DNA of 64,000 bases from assembly GCA_029204225.1 (NCBI GenBank), contig CM055106.1:37670949-37734948 (forward strand). Reading direction: 5' to 3'. Below, piece after piece: positions 55,871-64,000 of the stretch (its first letter is position 1; each line of letters opens with the position of its first letter). Source of the stretch: Diphasiastrum complanatum (Eukaryota > Streptophyta > Lycopodiopsida > Lycopodiales > Lycopodiaceae). A program made the position numbers and the translations under genes. Under the pieces are notes generated by a model. That model was not told the DNA's origin. It ran no database searches and saw nothing but the letters and a program-made list of their open reading frames with translations.

Positions 55871-57257
55871 ACAACAAGTGATGGAAGGTCTGCACTATGT
55901 CATGTGAAATCTCTCTAATATCTCGCGCACATTTTCCATTTCCAAAGTGCTTGAAACTCCACCTGTAGGCTATAAAGTGTATGCCGAAGCCAACTGTGAT
56001 GTCAGAAATAAAAAATAATGACCTACAATTTTTGGCTTACCAGGCCACCCGCCACTTTTCCACCAGATTGAAAGCCAAATCGGCGTCGCCTTCTGAAATG
56101 CTCCTTGTCGTCAACTTCCAACTATGTGCCCATTGGAATGGTGAAATCACTTTTGGCATGCTCCAAACACTTTCTCTGTGAAATCACTCTGTTTTGACAT
56201 ACCGTACTTGCAGGTACAGTCAGGGTGCGCCCTTCGTTTGGAGGCTATAGCCTTTCGTTTGGCCCAAATAGGCTAAAGGAGGTGAAAATAGGGACATTTT
56301 AAGTTTTTGAACTGTCTTTTCACCTTGAATGAACTTCACTCTTCACCAACTTCAGGACCCAACTCAGATTTCAGGATGAAGATTTTTAAAGAAGTTGAAG
56401 TGTCTTCTGCACTTCAGGCCCTTTCAAATGAAGTTCAAGTTGGAACTCAACAAATCCAATGGTTATTGTCAATCTGAAGTCTATATTAATCCATTGTAGA
56501 CCCTAGATCACATTTAGTCACTATCCAACATCTGCTATGGATCCTATGCACCGAATCGGGTCCTTTGGGCCGCTATCCACTTCAAGCCACATAGCTCTTA
56601 CTCGGATTGGATGCGCGCGCTGGCCGCACTGCCTCCTCCTCCTCCTCCTCCTCGGGTTTGAAGCTTCAAGTCTTCAAACCTACTATGGACGCCCTCCGAA
56701 ACATTGGATCCAACAACCTACCCACACTGCGGCTGTCCATGGCAAGGGATGTGATTCAGTGTACCAGGGCGCCCTCTTGTAGCTGTTCACAACACTCAAA
56801 AATCTCGATTATAGAGAAGGATCTTCGATTTTTTGGTCTTCAAACCCCTGCTCAGGAACCAGCCTCTATTCTAAGCCTATTCTCAACACTTCTCTAGGCT
56901 TCAACTTGCAGTTGCTCACCTCTCTGAGGTCACCCTACTATAAGGAAACTACTATTTCAAACGACCTTCAAATCGGTGCAGAATCAAGCATATACCAAAC
57001 ACTGTTTTTGAGAACTCTTCTCTACGGAAAATTCATATTTGTGTCAAGAATTCTCCAATACAGATGTGGTGCAGTGTCTCCTAGCAATCTATCGAATCCT
57101 CAAGCGTCGATTTTTGCCTCTCCACAGCTTTCGAAGGGAGATTCTTCCTCCTCTTCCCAGCCATCTACAAACCGACGTCGATTCCTCTCAGATTTTACCA
57201 TGAATGTGATTCTCGTTGTTGTCTTATGGTTGGAATCACCTCGCTTTGACACCAAGT
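55871..57257 (-). mobile_element. Copia family Z: deletion zone and leader
   Basis: 55871-56500 has no recognisable domain. 56500-57250 is a pyrimidine-rich leader like 1240-1940, ending in a decayed PBS complement (GCTTTGACACCAA, about 57245-57257). A GCCTCCTCCTCC repeat lies near 56630. Confidence 0.55.
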
Positions 57258-57335
57258 TGACAATTTGCTATAAAAAACGATCGATTCAATCACCACAACA
57301 CACCACCAAGTGCTTCATGACAAGACGTGAAGATT
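57258..57335 (-). mobile_element. Copia family Z 5' LTR, truncated
   Basis: TTGACAATTTGCTATAAAAA and then CGATCGATTCAATCACCACA match 54822 onward for about 75 bp, then diverge. Confidence 0.75.
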
Positions 57336-58151
57336 AAAAGAATGAAAGAAAAAAAGCTTAGCAAAATTAAGCATGTGGCTTTGGCAGACATAGCGATGCC
57401 ACCCAAATGTGTGCGCTCCCAAGGAAGCCAAAGAATACACGAGGCGGTTCATAACCTTGCAGACAAATAAACCACGTCTAGTACTGGAAAGCATGTCATA
57501 TACTGAATTGCTTGATCTTAGAATGAAAGACATTGCACTAGTTGCTTTTCTTGTTTCTTGACTATTTTCATTCAGAAGAGCTTTAGCGTGTACCTAACTT
57601 AGCTTGTCAGTTTTATCACACTTTTTTGAAAACTTATTCTTTGGCTTTGAGTTTTTGGTGATTGTGTATTTAGAAATTTCTTGTCAGTTGCCACACAATT
57701 GTCTTCACTCAAATCTATAAAACAATTTCATCATGAATCAAGACTGAAAGTCACAATATTTGTTCTCATTTTTAGTATTCAAAATCAATATTTATGATAG
57801 ATATTTGAAAATTTTGCAATAAGTAATTACAAATAGTATTTGAAATCACTATTTAAAATATGTACTTATTAAAGATAATTTTTGGTTGATTCTTGTTATT
57901 GATTATGATGTTGGTGCGTCGTGCAGGTTGAGAGCCAAGGGATGCATGCAAGGAAAAGAAAGGGACCAAATATTTCTACTATATATGACTTCCATATAAA
58001 GGTGCATCAAAAGGGTGGTTGGTCATGCATGCATGCAAAAAAAAAAATGGAGCATCATTTTTTGTTGTTGTTTTTGACTTGCATATGAAGGCACATATAA
58101 AGGATGGAGTTCTTGCAACAAAATTTTAAGCAATGTCTTGTGTGCACTTAG
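57336..58151. other. No gene recognised
   Basis: AT-rich; contains CATGCATGCATGC near 58025 and a run of A. Short frames without family resemblance. Confidence 0.3.
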
Positions 58152-60499
58152 TTAGAATTAAAGTAGAATCATTGTGTTACCGTACTGTGGGTCCTATCAG
58201 TGGATCAGGCAGGTAGGAAGATCAAAGTCCTAAGATCAGATAGTGGAGGTGAGTACAAGTCTAATGACTTCAATGATCTTTGTGATCAATGTGGGATTAA
58301 AAGACAATTTATGCAAGCTCATACTCCTGCTATCAAAGGTTCAAGTGAAAGGCATAATCATGTGTCAAAACCTACTGCAAAACGATTCTAAAAACCTCCT
58401 CTTTTTTCATCCTGAACAAAAGAACATGGGAGAATCAATTTGTTTCTAGTAACAACCGTTTGTTGGAAATTCAATTCAAAATTGTTCAAATTGTAATTGA
58501 TTAGAACTATGATTTTGGTCAAATTTATAGAAACAAAATGCTCAGATATTGTCTGACGCTTTCGGTAAGACTAGCTCTGAGGTCTGCGCAAAAATTGTAC
58601 GATTGTGGAAAGTGCTAGATCTATGCTAGCTGAGATGAAACTACCAAAAGATTTTTGGTCAGAAGCATGTAGCGCGACAGTCTATCTTCAAAATAGAAGT
58701 CCTACCATTGCCATACCAAAGATAACACCTGAGGAAGCATTCATGAAGAAGAAGCCAAAGGTGAACCACTTGCGAATCTTTGGATGTAAGGCCTTTGTAC
58801 ACATTCCTAAGGAGGAGAGACATAAACTTGATGTAAAAGCTATCAAGTGCATATTCCTAGGATATGATGATCGTGTGAAGGGCTATAGATGTTTTGATCC
58901 AGTCGAAAACAAAATCCATATAAGCTATGATGTTATCTTTGATGAATCCAAGATGTATGAAGACGAGGATGTTGAGAAGATAGACACATCCAGTGGGAAA
59001 GATGGTATAGTGAGGATACCACCTGATGATGATCCATTTATTGACCTTCTGAGTGATGAACACAAGGATACATCTCAAGATACTACTACTCAACCTCAAG
59101 AAACAGGTTGGAGAGGTAGGGACGAACCTTTTGGTGCAAGAAGGATTGACATTGCAGGTGACAAACGCAAGGAGAAGGATGTACCGTGGGATACATTTTC
59201 ACCAGGAAGCCGATCACCTGACAAAAAGCTCCCTAAGTGGTTTGAGAGATTGTTGGAAAGCTGCGACATAGACGACTTTCCAGGATCATCTAACCAGGAA
59301 GAGCTACGAAGATCAACAAGAGAGAAGATACTACCTGAAAGGTATGAAGCAAATTATGCTCTCTTATCTAGCATTATTCAAAGCAAAGAACCTTCGACTT
59401 ATAATGAAGCGAAGGATGATGACATTTGGGTCAAGGCCATGGGAGAGGAGATGGAGTCAATTGCTAAGCATAGCACATGGGACTTAGTAGAACCACCAGT
59501 TGGCAAGAAACCCATTGGTTACAAATGGGTATACAGGACCAAGTACCATGCAGATGGAAGTATAGCAAAACACAAAGCAAGATTAGTGATCAAAGGGTAC
59601 GGACAAAATAAAAGCATCGACTATGAGGAGACCTTTGCGCCGGTTTGTAAGTGGAATACTCTATGTCTACTTATTGCTTTAGCTTCACATTTTGGTTGGC
59701 CTTTGCATCAGATGGATGTGAAATCTGCTTTTTCTAAATGGTGAGTTAGAAGAAGAAGTGTTCATGGATCAACCTGAAGGCTTTGTAACGAAAGGACAGG
59801 AAAATAAAGTATGTCGCTTGAAGAAAGCGCTTTATGGTCTTAAACAAGCACCACGTGCGTGGTATAGCAGGATTGATGCCTACTTTCATTCAAAGGGGAT
59901 GGTGAGAACACATTCTGATCCAAATCTATATGTCTTATGCTTTGATGGTATGGTTGCTTTGATTGCTCTTTATGTTGATGACTTGATTATTACGGGAAAT
60001 AGTCAAGAGATGATAGACATGATCAAGAAAGACCTCATGGAACAATTCGAGATGACAGATCTCAGCCTGATGCATTACTGCCTTGGAGTAGAAGTGTGGC
60101 AAAAAGGACATGAAGTGGGTTTAACACAGGTGAAATATGTCAAAGAGTTGCTGCACAGGTTTAGGTTGCAGGATTGCAAACCAGTAAACACTCCTAATGA
60201 ACCAGGTAAAAAGCTTTCTAAGCTTGATGAGTCACAGTCATTTGATGCTATGCTATATAGACAGTTAGTAGGGAGCTTGATTTACCTTACCACGACTAGA
60301 CCAGATATATGCTATGATGTTGGCATCGTAAGTCAGTTTATGGCAGCACCTACGGAAACGCATTGAAAGGCAGCTAAACATATTTTGCGTTATGTGAAAG
60401 GCACTTCAGAGTATGGCTTGATTTACAGGAAGCATGATGGTTTACCTAAGTTGTGTGGCTATGTGGATGCGGATTGGGGAGGTGACTATGATGATCGAC
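58152..60499 (+). mobile_element. Copia family W, plus-strand copy (5'- and 3'-truncated)
   Basis: A ~60 bp LTR start (58152-58212, TTAGAATTAAAG) is joined directly to integrase, so the rest of the LTR, gag and protease are deleted. The element breaks off inside RNase H at YVDADWGGDYDDR (60499), where the inverted LTR of the next element begins. It is nearly identical to the minus-strand copy at 60.5-64 kb. Confidence 0.88.
58203..60499 (+). pseudogene. pol: Copia family W pol (integrase, RT, part of RNase H)
   Basis: Integrase KIKVLRSDSGGEYKSNDF (58218) and QAHTPAIKGSSERH (the usual NGVAERKN is damaged), then a ~190 bp foreign insert at about 58385-58590. Next SARSMLAEMKLPKDFWSEA (58608), RIFGCKAFVHIPKEER, RT KWVYRTKYHADGS (59525), HQMDVKSAF, and after a one-base insertion [12 protein letters not shown] (59830), [11 protein letters not shown] (59970), [20 protein letters not shown] (60265). 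A stop replaces Trp in HWKAAK (60364). RNase H ends at GDYDD. Confidence 0.9.
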
Positions 60500-60770
60500 T
60501 TAGAATTTGCTTTGCACAGGAACACAGATCATGCTACACAGTAACACAGGCAGAAAACACTCTCCTCAGCAAGCTCACATAGCAACTGTATTTCTCAAAA
60601 TGAAATTACACTGTACATATAGTTGTTCACTCAGGCAACCCATGCATGACCCAGGTTGCCGTTGGCGGGACGTGTGTCCCGTCGACTTGCCTCGTGGCGA
60701 GGCCAACTGATCCTTATCCACTAATAGGACCCACAGTACAGTAACACAGTGATTCTAACTTTAATTCTAA
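60500..60770 (-). repeat. Copia family W 3' LTR, TT...AA termini
   Basis: On the minus strand it starts TTAGAATTAAAG right after the PPT and ends GCAAATTCTAA; TTAGAATT and AATTCTAA are exact complements. 271 bp. The partial copies at 1953 and 58152 agree with these edges. Confidence 0.8.
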
Positions 60771-60787
60771 CTCTCTCCCTTAAAGTA

Positions 60788-62163
60788 GAGTCACTTTTTA
60801 TACAGTCATATACATAGCTTTAAAGTAAAAAAACTTTAAGTACAGAAAGTTTTGATCTAAACTTATCAAACTTTTCTCCAGTAAGTGGCTTAGTGAAAAT
60901 ATCAGCTAGTTGTTCTTATGTGCTACAATGAACAACATGAATTTCACGACTCAGCAGCCTCTCACGTATGAAGTGATATTGAATCTCAATGTGTTTAGTT
61001 CTCGCATGGAACACTGGATTCTTTGCTAGTTGAATGCCACTCTGACTGTCGCTATGTAAAGTCGTGGGATATTTCTGCTTCATGCCAATTTCTTCCAAGA
61101 TTTGTCTCAACCATATAGCTTCTTGTGCAGCACTACACATTGCCTTATACTCTGCTTATGTGGTGGAAAGAGCAATTGTACTTTGCTTCTTACTAGACCA
61201 AGAAAAGCAATTACCACAAAATTGGAATATATATCCTCTGGTGGATCTACAATCATCATAGTCACATCCCCAGTCCGCATCCACATAGCCACACAACTCA
61301 GGTAAACTATCATGCTTCCTGTAAATCAAGCCATACTCTGAAGTGCCTTTCACATAACACAAAATGCGTTCAGCTGCTTTCCAATGCATTTCCGTTGGTG
61401 CTGCCATAAACTAACTTACAATGCCAATAACATAGCATATATCTGGTCTAGTTGTGGTAAGGTAAATCAAGCTCCCTACTAATTGTCTATATAGCGTAGC
61501 ATCAAATGACTGTGATTCATCAAGCTTAGAAAGCTTTTTACTTGGTTCAATAGGAGTGTTTACTGGTTTGCAATCCTGCAACCTAAACCTGTGCAGCAAC
61601 TCTTTGACATACTTCACCTGTGTTAAACCCACTTCATGTCCTTTTTGCCACACTTCTACTCCAAGGCAGTAATGCATCAGGCTGAGATCCGTCATCTCAA
61701 ATTGTTCCATGAGGTCTTTCTTGATCATGTCTATCATCTCTTGATTATTTCCCGTAATAATCAAGTCATCAACATAAAGAGCAATCAAAGCAACCATACC
61801 ATCAAAGCATAAGACATATATATTTGGATCAGAATGTGTTCTCACCATCCCCTTTGAATGAAAGTAGGCATCAATCCTGCTATACCACGCACGTGGTGCT
61901 TGTTTAAGACCATAAAGCGCTTTCTTCAAGCGACATACTTTATTTTCCTGTCCTTTCGTTACAAAGCCTTCAGGTTGATCCATGAACACTTCTTCTTCTA
62001 ACTCACCATTTAGAAAAGCAAATTTCACATCCATCTGATGCAAAGGCCAACCAAAATGTGAAGCTAAAGCAATAAGTAGACGTAGAGTATTCCACTTACA
62101 AACCGGCGCAAAGGTCTCCTCATAGTCAATGCCTTTATTTTGTGCGTACCCTTTGATTACCAT
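60788..62163 (-). pseudogene. pol: Copia family W RT and RNase H (minus copy)
   Basis: RT frame 62163-61411: [72 protein letters not shown]. RNase H: HWKAAERILCYVKG, DADWGCDYDD (61270), STIALSTTEAEY (61160), EAIWLRQIL, SDSQSGIQLAKNP, TKHIEIQYHFIRE (60980). Breaks: a stop at 61410 between RT and RNase H and another near 61155. A one-base deletion at 62160 separates it from the integrase frame. Confidence 0.92.
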
Positions 62164-63989
62164 CTTGCTTTGTGCTTTGCTATGCTTCCATCTGCATGGT
62201 ACTTAGTTCTATATACCCATTTGCAACCAATGGGTTTTTTGCCAACTGATGGTTCTACTAAGTCCCATGTGCTATGCTTAGCAATTGACTCCATCTCCTC
62301 TCCCATGGCCTTAATCCACATATCATCATCCTTCGCTTCACTATAAGTCGAAGGTTCTTTGCTTTGAATAATGCTAGATAAGAGAGCATAATTTACTTCA
62401 TACCTTTCAGGTAGTATCTTCTCTCTTGTTGATCTTCGTAGCTCTCCCTGGTTAAATGATCCTGGAAAGTCATCTATGTCGCGACTCTCCATCAATCTCT
62501 CAAACCACTTAGGGAGCTTTCTGTCAGGTGATCGGCTTCCTAGTGAAAATGTATCCCACGGTACATCCTTCTCCTTGCGTTTGTCACCTGGAATTTCAAT
62601 CCTTTTTGCACCAAAAGGTTTGTCCCTACCTCTCCAACCTGTTTTTTGAGGTTGAGTAGTAGTATCTTGAGATGTATCCTCATGTTCATCACTCGGAAGG
62701 TCAATGAATAGATCATCATCAGGTGGTATCCTCACTATACCATTTTTCCTACTGGATGTGTCTATCTTCTCAGCATCTTCGTCTTCATACATCTTGGATT
62801 CATCAAAGATAACATCTCGGCTTATATGGATTTTGTTTTCGATTGGATCAAAACATCTATAGCCCTTCACGCGATCATCATATCCTAGGAATATGCACTT
62901 GATAGCTTTTACATCAAGTTTACGTCTCTCTTCCTTAGAAATATGTACAAAGGCCTTACATCCAAAGATTCGCAAGTGGTTCACCTTTGGCTTCTTCTTT
63001 GTGAATGCTTCCTCAGGTGTTATTTTTGGTATGGCAATGGTAGGAGTTCTATTTTGAAGATAGACTGCCGTGCTACATGCTTTTGACCAAAAATCTTTTG
63101 GTAATTTCATGTCAACTAGCATAGATCTGGCACTTTCCACAATCGTACGATTTTTGCGCTCAGCTACACCATTGAGAGCAGGAGTATGAGCTTGCGTAAA
63201 TTGTCTCTTAATCCCACATTGATCACAAAGATCATTGAAGTCATTAGACTTATACTCACCTCCACTATCTGATCTTAGGACTTTGATCTTCTCTGTCTGA
63301 TTTTCGACCAAGTTTTTGAAGTTCTTGAAGTTATCAAAAGCATCTGATTTCTTCTTCAATAAGTAGATCCACGTCTTACGTGACATATCATCAATAAAGG
63401 TCATGAAATAGAAGGCTTTTCCTAAGGACATGGTCCTCATGGGCCCGCATAAATATGTGTGGATTAAATCCAGGATGTTCTTTGCTCTTGTAACACCCCC
63501 TTTATTGAACTTCTCTCGATGCTGCTTCCCATATATACAAGATTCGCACATTGATTTCAAGTGATCTTCTATGGTAGGCAGTCCTGTTACCATCTCCAAT
63601 TTTCTCATCAAACTGATGCTTTCCAAGTTCAAGTGACCAAGCCTCTTGTGCCACAACTCAGTTTGTACAATTTTTTTATTGGGCTCTCTTACTCCATTCG
63701 CAATAACTTTGAACTTTTGGTTCACATCCTTCACAAAGCAACGATCATGGGCGAATTCTAGTTTCAACTTTTGATCAGTAATGACTTCAACAGAAAGTAG
63801 ATTTTTCTTCAAACCTGGTATGTAAAGTACCTTCCTGATCATCCTGCTTTTGCCCTCAGGCAGTTGGATTGAAACTGTGCCTATCCCCTTGATCATGCAC
63901 ACCTCACCATTTGCTTGTGAAACAGATGTTCCATTATCCAACACCTTCAAACTACTGAACCAATTCTTGTTACCTATCATGTGTCTCAT
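62157..63989 (-). pseudogene. pol: Copia family W protease end, integrase and RT start (610-codon frame)
   Basis: Starts inside the protease-linker (RHMIGNKNWFSSL), then LYIPGLKKNLLSVEVI, GAG-pre-integrase LWHKRLGHLNLESI with CESCIYGKQH, integrase HTYLCGPM, MTFIDDMSRKTWIYLL, VLRSDSGGEYKSNDF, NGVAERKNRT, integrase C-part and RT through CKWVYRTKYHADG. The first catalytic Asp of the integrase D-D-E triad (family HTDLCGPM) is Tyr at about 63440, so the enzyme would be inactive even though the frame is open for 610 codons. Confidence 0.92.
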
Positions 63990-64000
63990 GGCTCCTGAGT

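Larger units (their letters stand above)
60500..64000 (-). mobile_element. Copia family W, minus-strand copy (runs off the window)
   Basis: 3' LTR at 60500-60770, PPT at 60787-60771 (CTTTAAGGGAGAGAG), RNase H, RT, integrase and protease-proximal region up to the window edge; gag and the 5' LTR lie beyond 64000. At least two frameshifts. Confidence 0.92.

Overview
This is nuclear DNA of a land plant with a large, retrotransposon-rich genome. The evidence is a plant-type ArfGAP gene with GT-AG introns, Ty1/copia and Ty3/gypsy chromovirus families, LINEs with microsatellite tails, a TRIM element, hAT-like MITEs and long (TC)n tracts. A gymnosperm, a fern or a large-genome angiosperm would all fit; the sequence does not decide between them.

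The main cellular gene is on the minus strand and runs from an ATG at 53269 to a stop at 17561. It encodes an ARF GTPase-activating protein of the AGD8/9/10 (ArfGAP2/3) type. Six coding exons were assembled by eye: 53198-53269, 35712-35830, 19048-19504, 18462-18710, 17850-17975 and 17561-17680. All junctions are GT-AG and in phase, giving about 380 codons. Introns 1 and 2 are 17.4 kb and 16.2 kb and hold most of the window's transposons; the other three are 169-486 bp. The usual last ~30 residues of the family are absent or unlocated.

Left part (1-17 kb). An array of dyad-symmetric ~50 bp units precedes an intronless, truncated CENH3 (centromeric histone H3) copy. Then come a copia leader/LTR remnant, a (TC)n tract, a LINE copy with an antisense HSP90 fragment in its ORF1, ~2 kb with no recognisable gene, a GC-word foldback element, two opposed LINE reverse-transcriptase fragments, a gypsy LTR plus ~3-4 kb of gypsy-like non-coding interior, and a second LINE copy ending in (CT)n just downstream of the ArfGAP gene.

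Intron 2 (19.5-35.7 kb) holds a copia LTR and near-complete but broken copia element, a young non-autonomous copia element with a 387-codon ORF (LTRs 24711-25165 and 27355-27804, TSD GAACA), a degraded copia, and inside that a 404 bp TRIM whose 144 bp LTRs each contain a tRNA-like sequence (TSD TAAGT). All are in the gene's sense orientation. Intron 1 (35.8-53.2 kb) holds copia fragments, a chromovirus remnant, a second copy of the gypsy-like non-coding interior, a degraded minus-strand copia, and hAT-like foldback MITEs, two of them with perfect 8 bp target duplications.

Right part (53.3-64 kb). A gypsy LTR lies in the ArfGAP upstream region. It is followed by a remnant copia, and then by two copies of one copia family in opposite orientation (58.15-60.5 kb plus, 60.5-64 kb minus), making a large inverted repeat. 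No rRNA genes, canonical functional tRNA genes, CRISPR arrays or bacterial-type features were seen.
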